Below are positions 56,244 to 64,000 of a stretch of DNA of 64,000 nucleotides, one piece after another; the first letter of the stretch is position 1, and the number at the start of each line of letters is the position of its first letter. Under the pieces are notes generated by a model. That model was not told where the DNA came from, ran no database searches, and saw only the letters and a list, made by a program, of their open reading frames with translations. The position numbers were made by a program, and so were the translations under genes. This DNA is from Gordonia paraffinivorans NBRC 108238 (lineage in GTDB: Bacteria; Actinomycetota; Actinomycetes; Mycobacteriales; Mycobacteriaceae): positions 62,001 to 126,000 of the forward strand of contig NZ_BAOQ01000008.1 in assembly GCF_000344155.1 (NCBI RefSeq). Direction: 5' to 3'.

Positions 56244-57182
56244 TCACGCCGCCGGCTTGTTGTGCAGCCTGCGCGGGTCGACGCCCACCTTCTGCCAGCC
56301 CTCGTAGGCCCACGGGACGTAGAGGTACTTCAGCGGCAAGCGGTTGAACAGCGGGTTCATCGCCCGCATGAACGCCGCGAAGCGCTGGAAGTTCTTCTCC
56401 TTCTTCTCGTCCCACTCCAAGCCGCAGACGTCGCGCATCTGCTGGGGGAGGGTGCCGACGATGACGGTGCGGATGAAGGCGTTCAGCGGCGCCGAGGCGA
56501 CCTTCCACACGGGTGCGGGGATCTTCTTCGGTCGAGGCAGACCCTGCCGGATGTAGCCGGTCGCATAGACGACGGTCTTGTGCGGGATGAACCGGTTGAG
56601 CATGTCGTCCCAGTACTCGAGGAACTCCTCGTAGGTCTCCGGCTGCCCGCGGTCGCTGACGCCGTAGAGCTGATACCAGACCTTGCTCTCCTCGAAGATC
56701 TGCACCTTCTCGGCATAGCTGAGCCGGCGGATGAACGTGTCGGTGATGTAGAGGACCTGGTCGACGAAGGTCGCGTGGGCCCAGTAGAACAGCTCCGGGT
56801 TCAGCGCGTGGTAGCGCGAACCGTCGCTGATGGTGCCCTTGATGTCGCGATGGAAGTCGCGGACGGTGCGGCCCCACTTCTCCGGTTCGGTGCTGTAGAC
56901 GGTCTTCATCACCGGCGGTCCGGTCCGCTTCGCGCGGCCGAGGAAGTCGTCGAAGATGACCGAGTGGTCCAGGACGGCCTGGCCCAGCTGCTCGATGCAG
57001 TTCTCGGTGCCGGCGAGACGCTGGAAGCCGAGGATGCCCCGGACGTCGCCGTAGAACTTCCACACCAGTGAGTCGGCGCCGAGGCGGGGCCGGACGATCT
57101 CCGCCGCGGCGTCGGGGGTGTCGTCGACGATGACCGGTTCCGCCTCGCGGATGGCGGTGTCGAATCCCTGGTTGACTGACAT
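56244..57182 (-). CDS. Oxygenase MpaB family protein (DUF2236)
   Basis: The protein is 312 residues. Typical segments of the DUF2236/latex-clearing-protein fold are present: RPRLGADSLVWKFYGDVRGILGFQRLAG, QLGQAVLDHSVIFDDFLGRAKRT, FHRDIKGTISDGSRYHALNPELFYWAHATFVDQVLYI, in which the conserved His residues would bind a b-type heme. Related enzymes cleave or oxidise isoprenoid chains. The partner or substrate here is unknown. It diverges from menC across a gap with an inverted repeat. Confidence 0.85.
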   Translation of the reverse strand: MSVNQGFDTAIREAEPVIVDDTPDAAAEIVRPRLGADSLVWKFYGDVRGILGFQRLAGTENCIEQLGQAVLDHSVIFDDFLGRAKRTGPPVMKTVYSTEPEKWGRTVRDFHRDIKGTISDGSRYHALNPELFYWAHATFVDQVLYITDTFIRRLSYAEKVQIFEESKVWYQLYGVSDRGQPETYEEFLEYWDDMLNRFIPHKTVVYATGYIRQGLPRPKKIPAPVWKVASAPLNAFIRTVIVGTLPQQMRDVCGLEWDEKKEKNFQRFAAFMRAMNPLFNRLPLKYLYVPWAYEGWQKVGVDPRRLHNKPAA

Positions 57183-57203
57183 GAGGCCGAGGGTAGCGGA
57201 ATT

Positions 57204-57227
57204 GGAACAAACTGTGAAGGTTGTTTC
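57204..57227. promoter_or_regulatory. Inverted repeat in the MpaB-menC divergent gap
   Basis: GGAACAAACT (57204-57213) and AGGTTGTTTC (57218-57227) pair at 8 of 10 positions around GTGA. It lies 22 bases before the MpaB-family start and 50 bases before menC, so it could bind a regulator of either gene. Confidence 0.35.
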
Positions 57228-57277
57228 ATTGATTCGTACAACCCTCGTTCAGAGAGGCGTGCGACGAGGAGGGATCC

Positions 57278-58306
57278 ATGGCCGGAGGTGCTCCAGGCGG
57301 CAGTGCTCGAGACGGCGGTGTGGCCGGCGACGGGTGGGTGCTCCCGGAGGTCGAGGAGTTGCTGGCGTCGGCGGCGGTCGTCCGCCTCCCGATGCGCACC
57401 CGGTTCCGGGGACTGACCGCCCGCGAGACGATGGTCTTCGCCGGGCCCGCCGGCTGGGGTGAGTTCGGCCCGTTCGTCGAGTACGACGACGCCGAGGCGG
57501 CCAACTGGCTGCGCGCCGGGATCGAGGCCGCCTGGCTCGGCCCCCCGCCCGCGGTTCACGAGACGGTGCCGGTCAATGCGACGGTGCCCGCGATTCCGGC
57601 CGACCAGGTGTCCGAGCTGCTGAAGCGCTATCCCGGCGCGGGCACGGCCAAGGTGAAGGTCGCCGAACCCGGCCAGACACTTGCCGACGACGTCGCACGG
57701 GTCGAGGCCGCGCGGGAGATCATCGGCCGCGTCCGCGTCGACGCCAACGGCGGTTGGACGGTGGAGGAGGCGATCACCGCGCTGCGGGCGATCGGCGAGG
57801 TCGAGTACGCCGAGCAGCCCTGCAAGACCGTCGAGGAACTCGCGGCGGTCCGTCGCGCGGTGGACGTGCCGATCGCCGCGGACGAGTCGATCAGAAAGGC
57901 CGACGACCCGTTCCGCGTGGTCGCGGCCGACGCCGCCGACGTCGCGGTCGTCAAGGTGGCGCCTCTCGGCGGCATGCGCGCGACCCTCTGCCTCGCCGAG
58001 ACCCTGGGGCTGCGGGTCGTGGTGTCCAGTGCGCTCGACAGCGCCGTCGGCATGGCGGCCGGGGTGGCCGCGGCGGCGGCGCTGGCGGATCTCGACCTCG
58101 CCTGCGGCCTCGGGACCGGGTCGCTGTTCACCGCAGACGTGGGCCCGTCGTTCCTGATGCGCGACGGGGTCGTCGAGCCGCGCTGGTTCGGTCCCGACGC
58201 GCACCTCGATCTCCGGACCCATGCCGCCGGCGAGGATCGGTGGGCGTGGTGGCTGGACCGGCTGCGCCGGTGCCATCGGATTCTGGAGGGGACCGCGGTC
58301 CGTTAG
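57278..58306 (+). CDS. menC: o-Succinylbenzoate synthase
   Basis: A 342-residue enolase-superfamily enzyme. AKVKVAEPGQ carries the KxK catalytic lysine, VRVDANGGWTVEEA the first metal Asp, EYAEQP the Glu, IAADESIRKADD the third metal residue and VAVVKVAPLGG the second lysine. It dehydrates SHCHC to o-succinylbenzoate in menaquinone synthesis. The ATG follows GGAGGGATCC. It is a single men gene here, as in M. tuberculosis where men genes are split. Confidence 0.92.
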   Translation: MAGGAPGGSARDGGVAGDGWVLPEVEELLASAAVVRLPMRTRFRGLTARETMVFAGPAGWGEFGPFVEYDDAEAANWLRAGIEAAWLGPPPAVHETVPVNATVPAIPADQVSELLKRYPGAGTAKVKVAEPGQTLADDVARVEAAREIIGRVRVDANGGWTVEEAITALRAIGEVEYAEQPCKTVEELAAVRRAVDVPIAADESIRKADDPFRVVAADAADVAVVKVAPLGGMRATLCLAETLGLRVVVSSALDSAVGMAAGVAAAAALADLDLACGLGTGSLFTADVGPSFLMRDGVVEPRWFGPDAHLDLRTHAAGEDRWAWWLDRLRRCHRILEGTAVR

Positions 58307-58408
58307 GAACAATCTTGCCGTTTTGTCTCAACTTGACTACGATGCGACCTGGGTCACAATCGTCGGGCCGTCTGGTCCGGTGACGCGGTCGAGTGGAGGG
58401 AGATGGCC

Positions 58409-59159
58409 ATGACATCGGTGCTGGCGACCCCGCCCGCGGGCTCCGACCTGAGGCCCGTGCCGTGCTCGCACCGCAACAGCGTGCTCGAGATCATGTCGAT
58501 GCGACGCGACCCGTTCGCCTTCTCCGACCGCCGGCTCGCCGAGTTCGGGCCGGTGTCGGGACTCGACGCCTTCGGCGTGCAGATGGTGATCAGCGGGAAT
58601 CCGCGTGCCGCGCAGGAACTCCTGATGAACAAGGAGCGTGCGTTCGCCAACGGTCCGGCCTGGAGCCACTTCATCGGCCCGTTCTTCAACCGCGGCATCA
58701 TGCTCCTGGACTTCGACGAGCACCGCCACCACCGGCACATCCTGCAGCAGGCCTTCGGCACCACCGCGCTCAAAGGCTACCTGCAGGAGATGCAGCCGAT
58801 GATCGCCGACCGCGTCGCCGGGCTGCCGGTCGGGACGGTGAAGCTGTTCGAGCAGTTCAAGGCGGCTGGCGAGCCACCGTGACCCGGAGTTCTTCACCAA
58901 CCCGGACATGTTCGATCCGGAACGCTTCTCGCCGGAGCGCGCCGAGGACAAGTCGCACCGCTTCGCGTGGATGCCCTTCGGCGGCGGCGTCCACAAGTGC
59001 ATCGGCCTGTATTTTGGCCAGATGGAGATCAAGACGATCTTGCACCACCTGCTCCGCGGGTTCGAGTGGTCGGTCCCCGCCGACTACCGGATCCCGATGG
59101 ACTACAGCGCGTTGCCCGTGCCCGCAGACAAACTCCCCGTCACCCTGCGACGCCGGTGA
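58409..59159 (+). pseudogene. Cytochrome P450 broken by internal deletion (CYP136-like)
   Basis: The first about 155 codons read as a P450 N-terminus (HRNSVLEIMSMRRDPFAF, FFNRGIMLLDFDEHRHHRHILQQAF) and stop at 58882. The C-terminus continues in the next frame as ASHRDPEFFTNPDMFDPERF from about 58869, then FAWMPFGGGVHKCIGLYFGQ with the heme Cys, ending at 59159. The I-helix and ExxR region, about 200 or more codons, are absent. Both ends are undamaged, so this is one deletion with a frameshift. The TetR gene follows, and TetR and SDR order matches Rv3058c-Rv3057c next to cyp136. The ATG at 58409 was preferred for its spacing to GGAGGGAG. Confidence 0.85.
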
Positions 59160-59163
59160 TCGC

Positions 59164-59844
59164 GTGGCAGACGATCTCGTGAAGGACGCAGTGAACCCCT
59201 CGACCGTGAAGACCCCGACCTCGGACACCCCCGCCGCGAACACCCGCGCGAAGGCCAAGGGCACCCGCAAGGTGCGCAACACCGCCAGCCCCGCAGACCA
59301 GGAAGCCGCCATCCTCGCGGCCGCCGGGGCGGAGTTCGCCTCGGTCGGCGTGCGACGGGCCAACGTCGACGAGGTCGCCGCACGGGCGGGCGTCAGCCGC
59401 AGCACCCTCTACCGTCGCTTCCCGAACAAGGAGGCCCTGCTCTACGCGGTCGCCAACGACGCCTACGAGCGCGGGATGAAGAAGCTCGAGGAGGCGGTCC
59501 GCGGCCTCGGCCCGAGGGAGGCGCTCGTCGAGGCCTTCGCGGTCGGCGCCGAGCTCGTCAAGAACGATCCGCTGCTGAGCCGCATGGTCCTCACCGATGC
59601 CGAGGTCAAGAGCATCACCTCGAAGATGACGTCGCTGTTCATCGACATGGTCACCGACCGGGTCGCCGCCACCCTTCGCGAGGAGGGCGCGCAGATGCCC
59701 GTGGAGGATCTGCTCGAGGCCGTCGAGATCCATGTGCGCCTGGTCATCTCGCTGCTGGAGACCCCGCCGTCGGACCCGGAACGCAACGAACCCCACCGGG
59801 TCCGCGAATTCGCGGCGAAGTTCCTCGCGCCGATGATCTGGTGA
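59164..59844 (+). CDS. TetR-family transcriptional regulator (Rv3058c-like)
   Basis: A protein of up to 226 residues. After a disordered N-terminal stretch rich in Thr, Lys and Ala, the helix-turn-helix is VRRANVDEVAARAGVSRSTLYRRFPNKEALLYAVAND near residue 65. The ligand domain ends EFAAKFLAPMIW. GTG codons at 59164, 59179 and 59191 are possible starts; the first lies five bases past the broken P450. It presumably regulated the P450 and the SDR. Confidence 0.87.
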   Translation: MADDLVKDAVNPSTVKTPTSDTPAANTRAKAKGTRKVRNTASPADQEAAILAAAGAEFASVGVRRANVDEVAARAGVSRSTLYRRFPNKEALLYAVANDAYERGMKKLEEAVRGLGPREALVEAFAVGAELVKNDPLLSRMVLTDAEVKSITSKMTSLFIDMVTDRVAATLREEGAQMPVEDLLEAVEIHVRLVISLLETPPSDPERNEPHRVREFAAKFLAPMIW

Positions 59845-59936
59845 CCGTGCCGCCCACCACCGCCGGCCGGTAGGCCGGTCGCGATCACCTGTACAACAGA
59901 AGACAATCCGAAACGAACACCCCAGGGGGGGAGCCG

Positions 59937-60827
59937 ATGAGCCTGCGCGACAAACTGTCCCGGACGCCGAGCCACGAGGAGATCCGGGCCGCACTGAAGG
60001 ACAAGGTCGTCGTGGTGACCGGCGGCGCACGCGGCATCGGCTTCGAGACCGCGACCCAGCTCTTCGACGCGGGCGCGAAGGTCGCGATCGGCGACGTCGA
60101 CGGCGAGGCGGTCGGCAAGGCCGCCGCGGACCTCGGTATCGAGGGCATCGAGGTCGACGTCACCAGGCGTGAGTCCTTCGACGCGTTCCTCACCGAGGTC
60201 GAGTCGCGGCTCGGTCCGATCGACGTGCTCGTCAACAATGCCGGGATCATGCCCGTGGGACCGTTCCTGTCCTACGACGACACGATCATCCGGCGCACCT
60301 ACGACATCGACGTGCTCGGCGTGATCATCGGCTCGCAGGAGGCCGCCCGCCGCATGGTCGCGCGGCGGACCGGTCACATCGTCAACATCGCCTCGACGGC
60401 CGGCCGGATCCCCACGCCGGGCCTGACCATCTACAACGGCGCCAAGGCCGCGGTCATCGAGTTCTCCGAGGCGCTCGATGCCGAACTCGGGCCGGAGGGC
60501 GTCAAGGTCAGCGCGGTCCTGCCGACCTTCACCCGCACCGCGCTGATCTCGGGTCTGCAGACCAACAAGTTCATCCAGACCGTCGAGCCCGGGGACGTCG
60601 CGCGGATCGTCGTGGAGACCATCGCCCGGCCGGTCGTGCGCGTCTACGCCCCGCGTTCGATGGGGTGGGCCGAGTCGTCTCCGCTGTTCCCGCAGTTCAT
60701 GAAGCGGTTCAGCCGCAAGCTGACCAAGCTCGACTCGATCTTCCTGAACCCGGACCAGCAGGCGCGAGCCGCCTACTCCAGCCGCATCCGCGGGGAGAAG
60801 ATCGACACCAAGGAGAACCGCCTGTAG
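59937..60827 (+). CDS. Short-chain dehydrogenase/reductase (Rv3057c-like)
   Basis: A 296-residue SDR with an N-terminal SLRDKLSRTPSHEEIRAAL lead, VVTGGARGIGFETATQLFDAGA, LVNNAGIMPVGPFLSYDD and IYNGAKAAVIEFSEAL carrying Tyr and Lys. The long C-terminus (after residue 240) is basic and may be membrane-associated, as in mycobacterial homologues next to cyp136. The ATG follows a run of eight G residues, an unusual ribosome-binding region. It leads into the Mce-associated cassette, three bases before the next gene. Confidence 0.88.
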   Translation: MSLRDKLSRTPSHEEIRAALKDKVVVVTGGARGIGFETATQLFDAGAKVAIGDVDGEAVGKAAADLGIEGIEVDVTRRESFDAFLTEVESRLGPIDVLVNNAGIMPVGPFLSYDDTIIRRTYDIDVLGVIIGSQEAARRMVARRTGHIVNIASTAGRIPTPGLTIYNGAKAAVIEFSEALDAELGPEGVKVSAVLPTFTRTALISGLQTNKFIQTVEPGDVARIVVETIARPVVRVYAPRSMGWAESSPLFPQFMKRFSRKLTKLDSIFLNPDQQARAAYSSRIRGEKIDTKENRL

Positions 60828-60829
60828 TC

Positions 60830-61441
60830 GTGGCCAGGACTCCCTCGACGATCGCCGCCGCGCGGGCGGCACGACACGAGCTCACCGAGGCGCTCGACGA
60901 CCTGCACGACCTCGAGGTCGAGGCGGGCCTGCGCCGTCCGGTGCCGCGCCGCCGCGTGCTCCTGCCGATCGCGGCAGCGGCCGTGGCACTGCTCCTCGCG
61001 GTGGTGGCCGTGGTCGCGTGGGTGCAGGCGCGTGATGCCTACACCGACGCCGACTACGAGCGGGCGGCCGCCGAGCGGGTCTCGGTGCTGATCGCGCCGG
61101 ATCACCGGGATCCGCGCCGCGCACAGAAGATCCTGGCCGGTGCGACGGGCGCCTTCCACGACGAGTTCGCCCAGTCCGCCGACGCCTACACGACGTTCGT
61201 CAAGGACAAGGGCGCGGTGTCGCGGTCGTGGGTGGACGGCACCGGGGTGTCGGCCCGCAAGGGCGACGCCGCAACGGTTCTCGTCGCAGCGACCGTGGTC
61301 TTCGGCGGTGACGCCGTATCAGAGGGCCCTGCGGCAGAGGGGGAAACGGCAGAGGGAGAGGCGCGTCGGTTTCGCCTGCGGGTGCTGGTGGAACCCGCCG
61401 GCGGCGCGCTGAAACTCGGGGCGGTGCAATACCTCCCATGA
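60830..61441 (+). CDS. Mce-associated membrane protein 1
   Basis: The protein is 203 residues. A cytoplasmic N-terminus of about 45 residues (ARAARHELTEALDDLHDLEVEAGL) precedes one membrane span (VLLPIAAAAVALLLAVVAVVAWV). The extracytoplasmic part, DAYTDADYERAAAERVSVLI and GATGAFHDEFAQ, is the tandem helical/beta pattern of Mam proteins, NTF2-like in fold. Such proteins stabilise Mce lipid importers. The GTG start follows AAGGAGAAC inside the SDR 3' end. No mce genes are nearby. Confidence 0.78.
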   Translation: MARTPSTIAAARAARHELTEALDDLHDLEVEAGLRRPVPRRRVLLPIAAAAVALLLAVVAVVAWVQARDAYTDADYERAAAERVSVLIAPDHRDPRRAQKILAGATGAFHDEFAQSADAYTTFVKDKGAVSRSWVDGTGVSARKGDAATVLVAATVVFGGDAVSEGPAAEGETAEGEARRFRLRVLVEPAGGALKLGAVQYLP

Positions 61442-61944
61442 CACGAGCCCGTACCGACGCACCGATCTCGGTGACCGCTGCCGCCGTGCGGATCGCGGTG
61501 GCGATCGTCATCCTCGCCGGGGCACTGACGGCGGCCGGATTCGCCTGGCGCGCCGACCGTTCCGCAGCGCAGGTCGAGCAGAGCCGCGCGTCTCTGCACG
61601 ACGCGGCGGGAACCGTCGTGGCCGAGGTCTTCTCCGTCGACGCCGCGCGGTGGCGGCAGGACCGGGCACGGGCTCGGGAGCACGTCACCGGCGAGTTCCT
61701 CGAGAACTACGGCGGGCAGCTCGAGCGTCCGCCGGCGGACGGCGCCGTGTCGATCGTCTGGCGTCCCGAGGCGGTGGCCGTCGTGGACGCCGGCGCCGAG
61801 GAGGGGCAGGCACTCATCCGGGCCGCGGTGACCGTGCGGTCCGCGGCAGCGGCCGAACCCGCCACCACGCGGCGGTCGGTGCTGGCCCGCTTCGTGAAGG
61901 TCGACGACTCGTGGCGACTGGCCGCGGCGGACGTGATCGGATGA
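61438..61944 (+). CDS. Mce-associated membrane protein 2
   Basis: A 168-residue protein with one N-terminal span (AVRIAVAIVILAGALTAAGFAW) and a short extracytoplasmic domain with AREHVTGEFLENYGGQLERP and the closing FVKVDDSWRLAAADVIG, a pattern shared by Mam-like proteins. The ATG overlaps the previous stop by ATGA, and the stop overlaps the next start likewise. It is smaller than typical Mam proteins. Confidence 0.75.
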   Translation: MTRARTDAPISVTAAAVRIAVAIVILAGALTAAGFAWRADRSAAQVEQSRASLHDAAGTVVAEVFSVDAARWRQDRARAREHVTGEFLENYGGQLERPPADGAVSIVWRPEAVAVVDAGAEEGQALIRAAVTVRSAAAAEPATTRRSVLARFVKVDDSWRLAAADVIG

Positions 61945-62612
61945 CGACGATGGGAACCGAGCAGGACTCCGCCCGGGTGCAACTCGCCCGGACCCGCGTA
62001 GAGGAGGCCACGCGGGCCGCCCGCCTCGCCGTGATCGCCGCGACCCCGCAGTTGCGCGCCAGGGCGCTACGGCGCACGCGGTACCTGCGGATCGGCCTGT
62101 ACGCGGTGGCGGCACTGGTGGTCGTCCTGCTCGTCGCGACCGCGGTCGCGGCATGGCAGGTTCGAGGCCACGATCGCGAGGCCGAGTTGCAACGGAATGT
62201 CCTGGCGTCGGCGCGGGAGGCGATCACGAGCATGCTCACCGCCGATCCCGACCGTGCCGGGGCCTACGTCGACGAGGTGCTCGCGGTCAGCACCGGACCC
62301 CAGCGCGAGCGCATCGAGAAGGCCCGCGACGTGCTCACGGCCGAGGTGGCCGGCCAGCCCGGTCCCAGTGTGGGGCAGGTGGTCTCGGCCGGGCTGGTCA
62401 CCGATCCGGAATCCGACGACGAGGGTGCCCGGGCAGGTGTCCTGGTGGTCGCCGACGCGACGAACCCGGTGCTTCTCGGCGGGCGGCCCGACGACGGCGG
62501 GGAGAACCCCGGCGCGGACGCCGTCGACACCACCGCCGAACGTCTCACCGCGACCCTGACCATGGAGCGCACCGGCGACGGCTGGAAGATCGCCGAGGCG
62601 AGGCTGTCATGA
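61941..62612 (+). CDS. Mce-associated membrane protein 3
   Basis: The protein is 223 residues. A basic cytoplasmic segment (RALRRTRYLRIGLY) precedes a span (AVAALVVVLLVATAVAAW). The outside domain opens with NVLASAREAITSMLTADPDRAGAYVDEVL and ends TMERTGDGWKIAEARLS, the Mam C-terminal signature. An acidic, Gly-rich insertion lies near residue 160-190. It overlaps both neighbours by four bases. Confidence 0.78.
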   Translation: MTTMGTEQDSARVQLARTRVEEATRAARLAVIAATPQLRARALRRTRYLRIGLYAVAALVVVLLVATAVAAWQVRGHDREAELQRNVLASAREAITSMLTADPDRAGAYVDEVLAVSTGPQRERIEKARDVLTAEVAGQPGPSVGQVVSAGLVTDPESDDEGARAGVLVVADATNPVLLGGRPDDGGENPGADAVDTTAERLTATLTMERTGDGWKIAEARLS

Positions 62613-63193
62613 CAGAGCCGTTGCCCCCGCGGATGGGACGCCGCCTGCGCCGGCGCCTCGTCGCCGTCCGCGTCGTCACGGTCGTGGCCTTGCTCGTCGC
62701 GCTGATCGCGGGGATCGGGCTCCTACGTACGCCGTCGGGGCCCGATGAGGCCGAGCGGGCGTCGATACTCGATGCCGCCCGTACCTCGGTCGAGTCGCTG
62801 ATGACGTTCGCCCCCGAGGACCCCGCGAAGCGGCGTCGGGAGACCGACGCGCAACTGGCCGATCCGCTGCGCCTGGAGTACCGGGGGCGCGGCGCGGACG
62901 TCGTCCTCCCGGGCGCGCAGGCGTCGTCGATCACGATGACCACGACGGTCGTGGGCGCGGGCCTGTCGGATCTCGCCGGCGACCGGGCGCGGGTGCTGGT
63001 GTTCGTCGACCAGATCGCGACCGTCGGCGAAGCGGGAAGGCCCACCGGCGGTGGCGAAAAACCCATGGACTCCAGGGAATCGGCCGCCGCAGGAGGTGAG
63101 AAGACCTCTTCCGCGAGGTGGGCTCTTATGCGTAAGGTCAACGGGAATTGGCTGTTGTCCGATCTGCAGCCGGTCGGAGACGTGACCCGCTGA
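62609..63193 (+). CDS. Mce-associated membrane protein 4
   Basis: A 194-residue protein with a basic N-terminus (MGRRLRRRLVAVR), one span (VVTVVALLVALIAGIGLL), and SILDAARTSVESLMTFAPEDPAKRRRETDAQL, in which the early helix matches the family. It ends ALMRKVNGNWLLSDLQPVGDVTR, again the Mam ending. The start overlaps the previous stop. It closes the four-gene cassette, followed by a hairpin. Confidence 0.78.
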   Translation: MTEPLPPRMGRRLRRRLVAVRVVTVVALLVALIAGIGLLRTPSGPDEAERASILDAARTSVESLMTFAPEDPAKRRRETDAQLADPLRLEYRGRGADVVLPGAQASSITMTTTVVGAGLSDLAGDRARVLVFVDQIATVGEAGRPTGGGEKPMDSRESAAAGGEKTSSARWALMRKVNGNWLLSDLQPVGDVTR

Positions 63194-63208
63194 GCCACCT
63201 GCCGCAGC

Positions 63209-63226
63209 GCCGCCGGACCCGGCGGC
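63209..63226 (+). terminator. Hairpin after the Mce-associated cassette
   Basis: GCCGCCGG-ac-CCGGCGGC is an exact 8-base inverted repeat 15 bases past the last Mam stop, a plausible terminator before the reductase gene. Confidence 0.5.
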
Positions 63227-63269
63227 CGCACCGGCCGGGTGAGTGCGTGAAGCGGGGAGAGGGGACGAG

Positions 63270-64000
63270 ATGAGTGGATCGACCGCCGGAGTGGTCATCG
63301 TGGGCGCCGGACTGGGCGGGATCCGTGTCGCGGAGAACCTCCGCAACAACGGCTACACCGACCCGATAACCCTGGTCGGTGCCGAGACGCATCCACCGTA
63401 TGACCGTCCGCCGCTGTCGAAGTCGGTGCTGCTCGGCAAGGACGACCGGGTGGACCTCAAACCCGCGGAGTTCTACGACGAGGCCGGCATCACCCTGCGC
63501 CTCGGCTCTGAGGTGACGGCCGTGTCGCCGTCGGACAAGACGATCACCCTGGCCTCGGGCGAGAGCATCGCCTATGACCACCTGGTGCTCGCCACCGGCC
63601 TGGAACCGCGTCCGTTCCCCGGCCTGGCGGACCGCGTCGAGGGCGTCCACATGATCCGTACCTACGACGACGCCGTCGCGCTGCGGGAGCAGATCGACTC
63701 GGCGACCGACGCCGTCGTCATCGGGGCCGGCTTTATCGGTTGTGAGGTCGCGGCCAGTCTCACCGCACGTGGTCTGAAGGTCGCCCTGGTCGAACCGGCC
63801 CCCACGCCACTGGCTCTCGCACTGGGCGAGGAGATCGGCGCGCTCGTCGCGCGTCTGCACACCGACAACGGCGTCGATCTCCGGACCGGGGTGGGGGTCG
63901 CCGAGATCGTCGCCCCCGACGGCGCGGTGCGCGCGGTCACGCTCGACGACGGCACCGAGCTGCCCGCCGACATCGTGGTCGTCGGCATCGGCTCGATCCC
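63270..64000 (+). CDS. NAD(P)/FAD ferredoxin reductase (partial, runs off the right edge)
   Basis: The visible 243 codons begin MSGSTAGVVIVGAGLGGIRVAENL, the FAD Rossmann motif, then PYDRPPLSKSVLLG, typical of ferredoxin/rubredoxin reductases (BphA4/FdR type), and LVLATGLEPRPFPG. The second nucleotide-binding site is VVIGAGFIGCEVAASL. The frame stays open to the window end, and roughly 150-160 residues including the C-terminal domain lie outside. It would pass electrons from NAD(P)H to a ferredoxin and is the only candidate P450 reductase in this window. The ATG follows GGGGAGAGGGG. It recalls Rv0688, near tuf in M. tuberculosis. Confidence 0.9.
   Translation, partial: MSGSTAGVVIVGAGLGGIRVAENLRNNGYTDPITLVGAETHPPYDRPPLSKSVLLGKDDRVDLKPAEFYDEAGITLRLGSEVTAVSPSDKTITLASGESIAYDHLVLATGLEPRPFPGLADRVEGVHMIRTYDDAVALREQIDSATDAVVIGAGFIGCEVAASLTARGLKVALVEPAPTPLALALGEEIGALVARLHTDNGVDLRTGVGVAEIVAPDGAVRAVTLDDGTELPADIVVVGIGSI

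Overview
The window looks like chromosomal DNA of a high-GC mycolic-acid actinobacterium (order Mycobacteriales). Gordonia or a close relative is my best guess, by inference only. The support is a strong G/C third-position bias, GTG and TTG starts, many ATGA/GTGA overlaps, a str operon (rpsL-rpsG-fusA-tuf), F420- and NDMA-type oxidoreductases, WS/DGAT, Mce-associated proteins, and gene order matching several Mycobacterium tuberculosis blocks. I saw no rRNA, tRNA, insertion sequence, integrase or CRISPR array. The last gene runs off the right edge, and a 14-codon tail of a gene enters at the left edge.

Layout. 1-7.4 kb: hydrolase and SDR, a methyltransferase, a quinone oxidoreductase, a DUF2277 protein, a polar amino-acid ABC importer with fused binding protein and permease, and a GntR regulator. 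7.8-15.7 kb: a lipid region built around a divergent promoter with two KstR-like palindromes. Leftward are thioesterase, Zn-alcohol dehydrogenase and amidohydrolase. Rightward are a glycerolipid acyltransferase, a FadD, a WS/DGAT and an alpha/beta hydrolase. 15.8-27.7 kb: a large divergent oxidation locus. Leftward are aldehyde dehydrogenase, SDR, beta-hydroxyacid dehydrogenase, a CMD-family protein and a hydrolase. Rightward are TetR, CYP123-like P450, SDR, CYP51, ferredoxin, an NTF2-like protein, an unknown 422-residue protein and another SDR. Most of this follows the M. tuberculosis Rv0762c-Rv0771 order. 27.9-32.7 kb: a four-gene operon (FadD, F420 oxidoreductase, APH-like kinase, epimerase) behind a third KstR-like box. 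32.7-38.2 kb: a secreted protein, a double-hotdog thioesterase and an acyl-CoA dehydrogenase module with its own TetR. 38.4-47.1 kb: membrane proteins, an NDMA-dependent alcohol dehydrogenase, an aldehyde dehydrogenase, an HPP-CBS protein and an AcoR-like regulator with a degenerate ATPase domain. 47.2-54.6 kb: exonuclease III, two envelope proteins and the str operon with a clear promoter and terminator. 54.7-64 kb: a SHOCT protein, a hydrolase, an MpaB-family oxygenase, menC, a P450 broken by internal deletion, TetR, SDR, four Mce-associated membrane proteins without Mce genes, and a partial ferredoxin reductase.

The dominant theme is uptake, activation, oxidation and re-esterification of hydrophobic acyl or isoprenoid/sterol-like compounds. 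Separate TetR or GntR regulators and recognisable palindromic operators sit at the divergent promoters. Three convergent gaps carry related long palindromes that appear to be one dispersed repeat family.
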